A program made the position numbers and the translations under genes. This document shows positions 7,039-14,692 of a DNA stretch of 17,420 nucleotides, piece by piece. The notes under the pieces are model-generated. The model was not told the DNA's origin. It searched no databases and saw only the letters and a list, made by a program, of their open reading frames with translations. Position 1 is the stretch's first letter. Each line of letters begins with the position of its first letter. The stretch lies in contig JBELMB010000109.1 in assembly GCA_042088665.1 (NCBI GenBank), positions 1-17,420 on the forward strand. The letters run 5' to 3'. The DNA comes from JBELMB01 sp042088665 (GTDB lineage Bacteria; Pseudomonadota; Alphaproteobacteria; Rhodobacterales; Rhodobacteraceae).

Positions 7039-8339
7039 CAGAGACAGTCATCGGCCTCTTGGGGATTGGCGGCATGTTTGTGCTGCTTGCGCTGCGCGTG
7101 CCTGTGGCCATGGCCCTGCTGGCGGCGGGCTTCTTTGGAACATGGGCTTTGAACGGCCAACGCTCTGCCGTCGCGGTCTTGTCGTCCGAGACGTTTTCGG
7201 CGGTGTCCTCCTATTCCCTGATTGTCATTCCGCTGTTCATTCTGATGGGCAATATCTCATCGGCTGCGGGCTTCAGCCGTGGTCTTTACGAACTTGCCTA
7301 TGCCTGGGTCGGGCGGTTTCGGGGTGGGCTGGCCTCGGCCTCGATCCTTGGCTGTGCTGCGTTTTCGGCGGTCAGCGGGTCAAGCGTGGCCACCGCCGTC
7401 ACCATCGGACGCGTGGCCATCCCCGAGATGAAGCGCTTTGGCTATCACGACCGCCTGTCCACCGGGTCCGTCGCGGCAGGCGGCACATTGGGCTATCTCA
7501 TTCCGCCATCGACGGGGTTCGTTCTTTATTCGATCCTCACCGAACAGTCGCTGGGCCGCCTGTTCATGGCCGGTATACTCCCCGGCCTCATTATGACGCT
7601 ACTGTTCATCGCGGCCATCGTCTTGATAACCTATCTGGACCCGACAGCTGGCCCCAAGGGCGCGCCGGTGCCGATGCGCGAGCGCTTTGGCCGGCTGGCG
7701 GGGGCCGCACCCCTTGTTGCGGTGATCGTGATCTCTATCGGCGGTATTTATGCAGGTATCTTCACACCGGTGGAGGCCGCAGGCGTCGGGGCCTTTCTTG
7801 TCCTGATCTTTGCTTTGATCGGACGCCGGTTGACCCTCGCTTCGCTGCATGCGGTGTTTCTGGACACCGTGAAGACCAGCACAATGCTTTACGTCATCAT
7901 CATCGGTGCCGGCATCTTCAGCCCCTTCCTTGCCTTTACGCAGATACCCCAGGCACTCAGCGACAGCCTGGCAAACCTTGGCCTTGGCCCCTTGGGCACG
8001 CTGGCCATCATCCTGCTGGCTTACATCGTGCTGGGCATGTTCATGGACGCGCTGTCGATGTTGGTGATCACGATCCCCATCGTCTATCCGGTGATCCTGT
8101 CGCTGGGGTATGACCCGATCTGGTTCGGGGTCATCGCCGTTATCGTGATCGAAATGGGCATGATCACGCCGCCCGTGGGGATCAACGTTTTCGTCGTGAA
8201 AGGCATTGCGCCCGGCGTGCCAATGTCGACGATCTTCCGCGGTGTCCTGCCGTTCTGGTGTGCGATGCTGGTCGTTCTGATCCTGCTGATCGCATTCCCG
8301 CAAATCGCCCTGCTGATCCCGAACTCGATGTTCGGCTAG
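7035..8339 (+). CDS. dctM: TRAP transporter large permease (DctM family), first system
   Basis: A 434-residue transport subunit predicted to have about 12 membrane helices, standard for DctM. Recognisable segments are GCAAFSAVSGSSVATAVTIG, the GYLIPPSTGFVLYSILTEQS loop, GMFMDALSMLVITIPIVYPV and MITPPVGINVFVVKG. The ATG at 7035 is chosen over a longer frame because it forms the ATGA overlap with dctQ and starts the hydrophobic N-terminus. The 27-bp gap to the P450 has no terminator, so transcription should continue into the P450 gene. Confidence 0.96.
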   Translation: MTETVIGLLGIGGMFVLLALRVPVAMALLAAGFFGTWALNGQRSAVAVLSSETFSAVSSYSLIVIPLFILMGNISSAAGFSRGLYELAYAWVGRFRGGLASASILGCAAFSAVSGSSVATAVTIGRVAIPEMKRFGYHDRLSTGSVAAGGTLGYLIPPSTGFVLYSILTEQSLGRLFMAGILPGLIMTLLFIAAIVLITYLDPTAGPKGAPVPMRERFGRLAGAAPLVAVIVISIGGIYAGIFTPVEAAGVGAFLVLIFALIGRRLTLASLHAVFLDTVKTSTMLYVIIIGAGIFSPFLAFTQIPQALSDSLANLGLGPLGTLAIILLAYIVLGMFMDALSMLVITIPIVYPVILSLGYDPIWFGVIAVIVIEMGMITPPVGINVFVVKGIAPGVPMSTIFRGVLPFWCAMLVVLILLIAFPQIALLIPNSMFG

Positions 8340-8366
8340 GGCCTGACCACTATTGAGGAGAACAGT

Positions 8367-9611
8367 ATGGGACATGGCGAAGGGCAGCTTGTCGAAGGGC
8401 ATCTTGCCATCAAGGCACCCGAAGGTGTTCCCGTTTGGGACATCGATCCCTACCAGAGCGACATCCTGGAAGACCCAAGCGCGTTCTACAGCGAACTGCG
8501 TGCGAAGGGGCCGTTCGTCTACATCCCGAAATACGCCATCCTTGCCTGTGGCAGGTACAAGGAAACCAAAGAGGTCTTCAGCGATCACGAACGGTTCGTG
8601 TCGTCGCGCGGTGTGGGCCTTGTGGATTTCAAGCTGGCCGATCCCTGGCGCCCTGCCAGCATCATTCTCGAGGTTGATCCGCCGGAACACACGCGCGTGC
8701 GCCGCATCATGGCAAAAGTGCTGTCGCCCAAGGTCATGCGGGACCAGGCCGCGCTTTTCCAGAGCATTGCCGATCAGATGGTGGCCGAGGTTGTCGCAAA
8801 AGGTGAAATCGAGGCCGTGGGTGATCTGGCCGAACGGTATCCAACAACGGTATTCCCGCAGATCCTTGGCCTGAAGCAATCAAACGGACAGCATCTGCTG
8901 GACTACGGGGCGATGGTGTTCGACGCGGTCGGGCCCGACAACGAGATCCGCCGCAATGCGCTGTCCAAAGGCGGTGCCGTCGTGCCCTGGATCATGGAGC
9001 AGTGCAAACGAGACAACCTGATCGCCGGTGGACTGGGCGCCAGTATCTATGACTACGCAGACAAAGGCGACATCTCGGAAGACGAAGCCGGTCTGTTGGT
9101 CCGGTCCCTGCTCTCTGCCGGGGTGGACACAACTGTCACCGGCATCGGCAGCCTGCTGTTTTGTCTGGCTGCCAATCCCGAGCAGTTCGAGATCCTGAAA
9201 CAACGGCCCGACCTTGCCCGCCCCGCATTTGAAGAGGTGTTGCGCTGCACATCGCCCGTCCATTCGTTTTACCGGACCGCAGACAAAGAGACCGAAGTGT
9301 CTGGTGTGAAAATCCAGGAAGACACCAAGATCCTGTGTATGCTTGGGTCCGCCAATCTTGACGAAGAACATTGGCCCGACGCCGCGACATTCGACATCAC
9401 CCGCAACGTGCAGGGACATGTCGGCATGGGGGCTGGCGTGCATGGCTGCGTTGGTCAAAACTTGGCACGGGCCGAGGTTGGCGCGGTCTTGCAGGCGATC
9501 CTCGCACAGGTCGAAAAGATCGAATTGAGCGGTACGCCTCAGTGGCGGCCAGGAAATTCGATCCGGTCGCTTGAGCATCTACCCATCAAATTCACGAAGA
9601 AAGAGGCTTAG
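8367..9611 (+). CDS. Cytochrome P450, CYP199-like, probable para-substituted aromatic-acid monooxygenase
   Basis: A 414-residue soluble class I bacterial P450. Visible elements: I-helix AGVDTT (251-256, the acid/Thr oxygen-activation pair), K-helix ExxR (Glu290-Arg293), and the heme loop GMGAGVHGCVG with Cys361 as thiolate ligand. Over its length it resembles CYP199A2/A4 of Rhodopseudomonas palustris, for example SSRGVGL-DFK--PWRP-S-ILE-DPPEHTR and LLVRSLLSAG; those enzymes demethylate 4-methoxybenzoate and oxidise related benzoates and cinnamates. Arg246, Ser247 and Ser250 match carboxylate-contacting positions, while Val86 and Val188 replace the Ser and Phe usual in CYP199A2. GAGGAG precedes the ATG. 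The ferredoxin gene starts two bases after the stop. Exact substrate unknown. Confidence 0.93.
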   Translation: MGHGEGQLVEGHLAIKAPEGVPVWDIDPYQSDILEDPSAFYSELRAKGPFVYIPKYAILACGRYKETKEVFSDHERFVSSRGVGLVDFKLADPWRPASIILEVDPPEHTRVRRIMAKVLSPKVMRDQAALFQSIADQMVAEVVAKGEIEAVGDLAERYPTTVFPQILGLKQSNGQHLLDYGAMVFDAVGPDNEIRRNALSKGGAVVPWIMEQCKRDNLIAGGLGASIYDYADKGDISEDEAGLLVRSLLSAGVDTTVTGIGSLLFCLAANPEQFEILKQRPDLARPAFEEVLRCTSPVHSFYRTADKETEVSGVKIQEDTKILCMLGSANLDEEHWPDAATFDITRNVQGHVGMGAGVHGCVGQNLARAEVGAVLQAILAQVEKIELSGTPQWRPGNSIRSLEHLPIKFTKKEA

Positions 9612-9613
9612 TC

Positions 9614-9937
9614 ATGGTCAAGATCACCGTTACCCACGACGACGGCAAGCAACAGGACGTCGAGGCCAGTGCCGGTTTCAGCCTGATGGAAGCTCTGCGC
9701 GACGCCAATGTGCAAGGTATTGTCGCGGAATGCGGCGGCTCCATGTCCTGTGCGACCTGCCATGTGATCGTCGCTGCCGATTGGTTGACGGCGACGGGCG
9801 AAACATCGGATATGGAAGACGACATGCTTGATTGTACCGCAACCGACCGGGAACCCGGCAGCCGCTTGTCCTGCCAGATCAGGCTGACGCAGGAATTGGA
9901 TGGGTTGCAGGTCACAATTCCTGACAATCAAGTCTAA
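9614..9937 (+). CDS. [2Fe-2S] ferredoxin, adrenodoxin/putidaredoxin type, partner of the P450
   Basis: A 107-residue electron carrier. The cluster ligands follow the C-x5-C-x2-C...C spacing of P450-type [2Fe-2S] ferredoxins: Cys40, Cys46, Cys49 and Cys87, within AECGGSMSCATCHVIV and RLSCQI. The acidic segment SDMEDDMLD (about residues 65-73) is in the region that contacts redox partners. In R. palustris CYP199A2 is served by an adjacent ferredoxin of this type (palustrisredoxin), matching this layout. The gene begins two bases after the P450 stop and ends 10 bases before marR. No ferredoxin reductase is encoded nearby. Confidence 0.95.
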   Translation: MVKITVTHDDGKQQDVEASAGFSLMEALRDANVQGIVAECGGSMSCATCHVIVAADWLTATGETSDMEDDMLDCTATDREPGSRLSCQIRLTQELDGLQVTIPDNQV

Positions 9938-9947
9938 AAGGGACGGG

Positions 9948-10472
9948 ATGAAACCGCAAAAAGCGCAGCTTGGTCGTGCAGATCTCCTATGTCCGGAAGG
10001 GCGTTTGTCGCGGTCCGTCAAGGATATAGGTGGCCGGGAGGTCATCGATCTGGACACCTATATTCCCAGCTTTCTGAGCACCATCAACAATGCCCTGTCT
10101 CGGGGAGCCTCGCAACGATATCGGGAAGAATTCGGCATCGGCATCGTCGAATGGCGCGTGATGTCCATGCTTGCCATCGAGCCAAACATCCCGGCTGTGC
10201 GCATTGGCGAAGCCATTTGTACAGACAAGGGACAGGTCAGCCGCGCGCTCCTGAAGCTGTCCGAGCAAGAGCTTGTCGAAAGCGAGATCGTCAGCGCGGA
10301 TATCAGAAAGAAGAACTGGTGGTTGACCGATGCAGGCTATTCCATGCATGCGCGCATCCTCGAAATTGCCATTGCACGGGAAAGGCAATTGATTGCCGGT
10401 TGTGATCCTGAAGACATCGAGGCGTTTCTGCGCGTCGCAAGGATTATGAACCGCAATTTGTCCAAGCCCTGA
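9948..10472 (+). CDS. MarR-family transcriptional regulator, last gene of the TRAP-P450 operon
   Basis: A 174-residue protein with a central winged helix-turn-helix: GIVEWRVMSMLAIEPNIPAV at about residues 65-84, recognition helix TDKGQVSRALLKL at 92-104, and a wing around DIRKKNWWLTDAG at 118-130, closing with dimerisation helices. The ATG at 9948 is preceded by GGGACGGG and avoids a leader read-through from the ferredoxin. Its N-terminal extension of about 35 residues is longer than in minimal MarR proteins. It probably represses the operon until an aromatic ligand or thioester is present, as MarR regulators of aromatic catabolism do; the target site may be the inverted repeat at 5467-5493. 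Confidence 0.92.
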   Translation: MKPQKAQLGRADLLCPEGRLSRSVKDIGGREVIDLDTYIPSFLSTINNALSRGASQRYREEFGIGIVEWRVMSMLAIEPNIPAVRIGEAICTDKGQVSRALLKLSEQELVESEIVSADIRKKNWWLTDAGYSMHARILEIAIARERQLIAGCDPEDIEAFLRVARIMNRNLSKP

Positions 10473-10777
10473 ATGGCCAGGGACGCAAGGGGGCGCTGGG
10501 TCACAATCTGCCGCAGCGCGATGAAATCCTCAGCCTGTTCCCTGAGTTGGCCACAACAGAAGGGAAGAGCGCGCACCGCACCGCACGCACCTGCCTCAAG
10601 AAGCATGAAACCAGATTGTTGCTGATGGACCAGGTCCTGCAGGTCTGAGAGGCAATCAGGGTCACCTCGGACCTGAAAACTGGTTATCTGTCCCAGAGCC
10701 AACAACTGTGACATTGTAAGATAAAGAGCGCAGTACCTGACCCTATTCGATCAGGCGCGACACGCTACAGGCAGCGC
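10473..10777. other. 305-bp intergenic region, no gene recognised
   Basis: Between marR and the second LysR gene. A minus-strand open frame (10337-10714) overlaps the marR end and has no recognisable domain. Weak features are TTATCT at 10684-10689 and AGATAA at 10719-10724, an imperfectly placed inverted pair. No clear terminator with a T-run is seen after marR, so read-through into the downstream LysR gene cannot be excluded. Confidence 0.5.
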
Positions 10778-11740
10778 GTGGAGGCAGTGCAAAAATTGAG
10801 CAAGGGCTTTCAAAAGGGAATAACTCTGCGGCATATGCGTGCGTTGGTTGCCCTGTCGGATCTGAAACTCGTCGCAAGGGTATCCGAGGCGCTTGGAGTG
10901 ACACAGCCCGCGGTGTCAAAGCAGATTGCCGAGATGGAAAAGATCGTTGGTGTGCCTGTTGTCACACGAGATCGCAACCGGCTCTACCTGACACCGATCG
11001 GCGCGCGGCTTGCAGAACACGCGCGCCAGATTCTAATGCAAGTTGACCGCGCGGCGTTCGACATTGAGGCCATGACCAGCGGTGTGTCCGGCTCGGTTTC
11101 CATTGGTGTGGTCAGTTCGGTCGCGCCCACGCTGTTGCCAGGCGCCATTGCCCTTTTCAAGCGCAGCACACCGCAAGCCAATGTTTCCGTGTCCGAGGGG
11201 CATTTCGTCGAACTTCTGCCCCAGCTTGAGACCGGTGCACTGGACCTGTTGATCGCACGGATCTGGCAGCCTCAGGAATTGACGGGGATCGACCAGATGG
11301 CTTTGTTCTCTGAGCCGGTCGTCGTTGTGGCAGGGCGCAATCATCCGCTGGCGCAGGCGACGGCCGTGACATGGGCGGATGTCGTCAATTTCCCCTGGAT
11401 TCTGCCGCAGCCAAATTCCGTTGCGCGCCAAGCTGTGGACGCGCTGTTTGCCACCCATGGATTGTCACCACCAACCAATACGATCGCATCGCTGTCGCTG
11501 GCTCTGAATCTTGAAATTCTGCGCGCAATGCCCGCGCTTGGCTTGCTTCCCCAAAAGGTGGCGCTCGCACAGCAAGGGCGAGGTCACCTCGTCGCCCTGC
11601 CCCTTGAAACACATGATCTGTTGTCAGAGGCCCGCTGCTTTTGGCGACGTGACCAGATTTCACAAAACGCGACATTGGACTTGTTCCTGAAATGCCTCCA
11701 GCAAGCGACAGAGGACATCAAAACCATTCCGCTTGGTTAA
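10778..11740 (+). CDS. LysR-family transcriptional regulator upstream of the amidase-TRAP operon
   Basis: A product of up to 320 residues with an N-terminal LysR helix-turn-helix (LVARVSEALGVTQPAVSKQI at about residues 31-50) and a C-terminal ligand-binding domain (about residues 105-310; VSIGVVSSVAPTLLPGAIAL near its start). The start is uncertain: GTG at 10778 gives the longest frame, but GGAGG at 10780-10784 could instead serve a TTG at 10796 (spacing 11). The conserved domain begins only around residue 16, so either fits. Unlike most LysR genes it is in the same direction as its likely target, the amidase operon starting about 110 bp downstream. Confidence 0.93.
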   Translation: MEAVQKLSKGFQKGITLRHMRALVALSDLKLVARVSEALGVTQPAVSKQIAEMEKIVGVPVVTRDRNRLYLTPIGARLAEHARQILMQVDRAAFDIEAMTSGVSGSVSIGVVSSVAPTLLPGAIALFKRSTPQANVSVSEGHFVELLPQLETGALDLLIARIWQPQELTGIDQMALFSEPVVVVAGRNHPLAQATAVTWADVVNFPWILPQPNSVARQAVDALFATHGLSPPTNTIASLSLALNLEILRAMPALGLLPQKVALAQQGRGHLVALPLETHDLLSEARCFWRRDQISQNATLDLFLKCLQQATEDIKTIPLG

Positions 11741-11769
11741 GGTTTGCGGCGATTTTTTCAATTTTTTTT
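11729..11769 (+). terminator. Possible weak terminator / poly-T stretch after the LysR gene
   Basis: CCGC (11729-11732) and GCGG (11746-11749) can form a short four-bp stem across the LysR stop codon, followed by T6 at 11753-11758 and T8 at 11762-11769. The T-runs are striking for this GC-rich DNA, but the stem is weak, so the runs could instead be an AT-rich promoter upstream element of the amidase operon. Confidence 0.35.
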
Positions 11770-11792
11770 GCGAAGGCCATTCCCTAACTATA

Positions 11793-11809
11793 CCAAACAC
11801 GCAGTTTGG
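11793..11809. promoter_or_regulatory. Inverted repeat CCAAAC-N5-GTTTGG upstream of the amidase operon
   Basis: Perfect six-base arms around ACGCA. It lies just after a possible -10 (TATACC, 11789-11794) paired with TTGCGA at 11768-11773, the expected place for an operator. Its right arm also touches the GGGAGGG Shine-Dalgarno sequence at 11808-11814, so as RNA it could hide the ribosome site. The likely DNA-binding partner would be the LysR regulator just upstream; this is inference. Confidence 0.5.
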
Positions 11810-11819
11810 GAGGGCTTGG

Positions 11820-11858
11820 GTGTCTGTCAGGAACCTGTCAAAAGGTATGCGGCCTTGA
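11820..11858 (+). other. 12-codon mini-ORF with strong ribosome site, overlapping the probable amidase TTG start
   Basis: GGGAGGG at 11808-11814 is ideally placed (5 bases) for the GTG at 11820. That frame encodes only MSVRNLSKGMRP before TGA at 11856-11858. The TGA overlaps the TTG at 11855-11857, in frame with the amidase, as TTGA, an arrangement that could couple translation. Alternatively, the GTG is the original amidase start and a one-base indel has disconnected it. Confidence 0.4.
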
Positions 11859-13384
11859 AGGGCGCAGAGCTTACCGCGCTTTCGGCGTGCGAAGTGTTGG
11901 CCGCTTTTGACGCAAAGCGCCTGACACCGGTCACCTATCTGGCCGCTTGCCTCGAAGCGATCGCCTGCTCCAACCCGAAAATCAACGCCTTGACTGCGGT
12001 GGATGTCGCGGGTGCCACGGCCTGCGCCGAAGCGGCGACCCTGCGCTGGGACGCCGGAAACCCGATTGGGCCGCTGGACGGATTGCCCATTGGTGTCAAG
12101 GATTTGCAAAATACCAAGGGCTTGTTGACCACCCACGGCAGCATCCGGGCGCGGGACCACATCCCTGACGATGATCTGCCGATGGTTGCCCGCTTGCGCG
12201 CGGCCGGTGCCATCATCCTTGCCAAAACCAATGTTCCGGAGCTGGGCGCAGGTGGGAACAGCCGCAATCCTGTCTGGGGCGCAACCGGCAACCCGTTTGA
12301 CGCCAATCTGATTGCAGGCGGTTCGTCCGGCGGCTCGGCAGCGGCGCTGGCGGCAAACCTGCTGCCGCTTTGTACGGGTTCGGATACAGGGGGATCTTTG
12401 CGCATGCCTGCCGCGCTGTGTGGTGTCGTTGGGTATCGTCCTTCGGTTGATGTGATCGCTCACCCGACGCGGCCCTTGGGATGGTCGGGAATTTCCGTAT
12501 TGGGTCCCATGGCGCGAACGATGGATGACCTGACGTTGATGTTGGACGTGTGTCAGGGGCATGACCTGGATGACCCGCTGTCGGTTCCGTCAGCACCAGA
12601 TCGTTTCAAAAGCCTGCCGACGGTGGATTTGAAGAACCTGCGCGTCGGCTTTAGCGAAGACTTTGGCGGCGCACCTGTCGATCAAGCCATCCGCGAGACG
12701 TTTCGCGCCCGCGTTGAACTGTTGCGCGGCGAGGTCAAGGAATGTCGCCCCGTGGATCTGAACCTTGGGGATATGGACCGCTGTTTCGACATCCTGCGTG
12801 CCGAGAGCTTTGGCACCGCCTTTGGGGAGGCTGTAAAGGACGACCCCGACGGCTTTGGCGTGCACATCAGGGACAACGTCGCGCTTGGACAGACCATGTC
12901 TCTGGCGGATCGTGGTTGGGCCCATAATGAGCAGACCCGAATCCTGCGCCGATTCAATGCGTTGATGTCTGAAGTGGATGTGATCGTCTTGCCGACGTCA
13001 CCGGTATCGCCCTTTCCATGGACCAGATCCCATCCGGACGCCATTGATGGGCAGGCCATGGACATCTACTATCGCTGGCTTGCCCTTTGCTATCGCGGCT
13101 CGCTGACGGGTGGCCCTTCGCTTACCCTGCCTTGTGGGCGCGATGCCTTGGGGATGCCGTTCGGGCTTCAGATGCTGGGGCCTGTTCGGGGTGACGATAT
13201 GTTGCTGGCCGCCGCGAAGGCGGCTGAAGCGCTGTTTGCAAGCACTGCCGAAACAGCGCGGCCTCTGGCCGAAATAGAGACCCTCGCACGCTCAAAGGTG
13301 GATTTGCTGTCCATCGTGACCCATCCACCGGATGAGACTGCCAAGGTCGCTCCACCTACACGCGCGCTGCGCACGGCGGTATAG
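11855..13384 (+). CDS. Amidase-signature family hydrolase
   Basis: Predicted cytoplasmic amide hydrolase of the Ser-cisSer-Lys class. Counting from the proposed TTG (509 residues): catalytic Lys82 in GLPIGVKD, cis-Ser157 in AGGSSGGSAA, and nucleophile Ser181 in GSDTGGSLRMP. All motifs are intact and the length is normal. The start is ambiguous: the frame stays open back to a TTG at 11744, but that adds a Phe/Arg-rich leader from poly-T DNA. TTG 11855 has AAGG nine bases upstream and lies just before the usual N-terminus (ALSACEVLAAFDAKRLTPV). The dctM gene begins one base after the stop, pointing to co-transcription and to an amide-bearing transport substrate or metabolite. Exact substrate unknown. 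Confidence 0.92.
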   Translation: MKGAELTALSACEVLAAFDAKRLTPVTYLAACLEAIACSNPKINALTAVDVAGATACAEAATLRWDAGNPIGPLDGLPIGVKDLQNTKGLLTTHGSIRARDHIPDDDLPMVARLRAAGAIILAKTNVPELGAGGNSRNPVWGATGNPFDANLIAGGSSGGSAAALAANLLPLCTGSDTGGSLRMPAALCGVVGYRPSVDVIAHPTRPLGWSGISVLGPMARTMDDLTLMLDVCQGHDLDDPLSVPSAPDRFKSLPTVDLKNLRVGFSEDFGGAPVDQAIRETFRARVELLRGEVKECRPVDLNLGDMDRCFDILRAESFGTAFGEAVKDDPDGFGVHIRDNVALGQTMSLADRGWAHNEQTRILRRFNALMSEVDVIVLPTSPVSPFPWTRSHPDAIDGQAMDIYYRWLALCYRGSLTGGPSLTLPCGRDALGMPFGLQMLGPVRGDDMLLAAAKAAEALFASTAETARPLAEIETLARSKVDLLSIVTHPPDETAKVAPPTRALRTAV

Positions 13385-13385
13385 A

Positions 13386-14669
13386 ATGTGGCTGATCCCG
13401 ATCATCTTCATTCTGCTGCTAATAAGTGGCACGGCCTTTGCCTACCTTATGGGCGCGGTGTCCGTCCTGACCTTTGTGGCCGTCGACAAAGCACAGTTCC
13501 TGTCGATCCTGCCGCAACGCATCTTTGCCCAGCTGGACGTCTTTGCCTTCATGGCAATGCCGCTGTTTATCCTGACGGCCGAGATCATGAGCCGAGCAGG
13601 CGTTACCCGCAGCCTGATTGATTTTGCCATGTCCATCGTCGGCCGTTTGCGCGGCGGACTGGGGCATGTGAATATTTTGACCAGCGTCTTTTTTGCGGGC
13701 ATCTCGGGCTCGGCGATTGCGGACAGCGCCGCCCTTTCGCGCACCTTCGTGCCAGAAATGAAAGCGAAAGGTTACGACCCCTACTATGCTGGGGCAGTCA
13801 CGGCAGCGTCTTCCATGATCGGCCCAATCATCCCGCCGTCGATTATCATGATCATCTATGGCGGTCTGACCGGAGCCTCGGTTTCGGCCCTGTTCGTTGC
13901 GGGCGTGGTGCCCGGACTTTTGCTTGCCGCCGCCTTGATGGCGCTCAACGCGATCATTGCGCACGTCAAAGGGCATCCGGGCGGACGATCCGACGACCAA
14001 CCACGCTTTTTGCCCAGCCTGGTGAATGCTGCTCCCGCCTTGTGCCTGCCTGTCGTGATCCTTGGGTCTTTGGTGTTCGGCCTTGCCACACCCACCGAAG
14101 GTTCGGCCATCGCGGTGTTTTTCGCGTTGATGGCCGGGCAGTTCTACAAAGGTCTCAACTGGCGGATGATCTTTGATGCGGTCGAGGCGACGGCCAAGAT
14201 GACCGGCACGATCTTTATCATTCTCGCAGCGATTTCAGTGCTGGGCTATCTGGCAGGGCAACTTGGGTGGTCTCAGGCCTTGTCCGGATGGGTCGACTCC
14301 TTCGGTCTGACGGGCACGAAATACCTGTTCTTCCTAGTGGCCATCTTCCTGATCGCGGGCATGTTCATGGACACACCCGTGGCCCTGACGTTGCTGATCC
14401 CGCTGTTTGCGCCCCAGGCTTTGGAACAGGGCATCAGCCCGATCCAGCTTGGTATCGTGCTGTGTTTCAACCTCTGCGTCGGTTTGATCACACCACCTTT
14501 GGGCAAATGCCTTGTGGTCGTCTCGGCGCTGACAGACCTAAATTACTGGCGGCTGGCCTATGCCGTTCTGCCTTTCATTCTCGTTCAGGTGCTTTTGCTG
14601 CTGGCGCTGGTCTATTGGCCAGCGCTCAGTCTGACCTTGCCGCGCCTGTTCGGGTTTTCCGTGAACTAA
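13386..14669 (+). CDS. dctM: TRAP transporter large permease (DctM family), second system
   Basis: A 427-residue protein with about 12 predicted helices. Landmarks are FFAGISGSAIADSAALSRTF, MIGPIIPPSIIMIIYGGLTG, ALFVAGVVPGLLL, GMFMDTPVALTLLIPLF and LITPPLGKCLVVVSALT, all characteristic of DctM. The ATG at 13386 lies one base after the amidase stop (TAGAATG) and starts the first hydrophobic helix; a longer frame into the amidase gene adds an unrelated basic leader. Here the large permease comes first in the transporter set, before the binding protein and the small permease. Confidence 0.96.
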   Translation: MWLIPIIFILLLISGTAFAYLMGAVSVLTFVAVDKAQFLSILPQRIFAQLDVFAFMAMPLFILTAEIMSRAGVTRSLIDFAMSIVGRLRGGLGHVNILTSVFFAGISGSAIADSAALSRTFVPEMKAKGYDPYYAGAVTAASSMIGPIIPPSIIMIIYGGLTGASVSALFVAGVVPGLLLAAALMALNAIIAHVKGHPGGRSDDQPRFLPSLVNAAPALCLPVVILGSLVFGLATPTEGSAIAVFFALMAGQFYKGLNWRMIFDAVEATAKMTGTIFIILAAISVLGYLAGQLGWSQALSGWVDSFGLTGTKYLFFLVAIFLIAGMFMDTPVALTLLIPLFAPQALEQGISPIQLGIVLCFNLCVGLITPPLGKCLVVVSALTDLNYWRLAYAVLPFILVQVLLLLALVYWPALSLTLPRLFGFSVN

Positions 14670-14692
14670 CCAAACCCAAGGGAGGACAACAC

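Noticed and set aside
10337..10714. 125-codon minus-strand frame between marR and the second LysR
   Set aside because: It overlaps the 3' third of the well-supported marR gene and shows no recognisable domain.
10684..10724. TTATCT / AGATAA inverted pair upstream of the second LysR as an operator
   Set aside because: Arms of six bases separated by 29 bases are weak and do not fit the usual LysR spacing.
13332..13385. Upstream extension of the second DctM into the amidase gene
   Set aside because: It adds 18 basic residues unlike the family; ATG 13386 starts the first membrane helix directly after the amidase stop.
14267..14692. Long open frame running from inside dctM into the second DctP
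   Set aside because: The first 142 codons are an out-of-frame shadow of dctM; the signal peptide and GGAGG place the true start at 14693.
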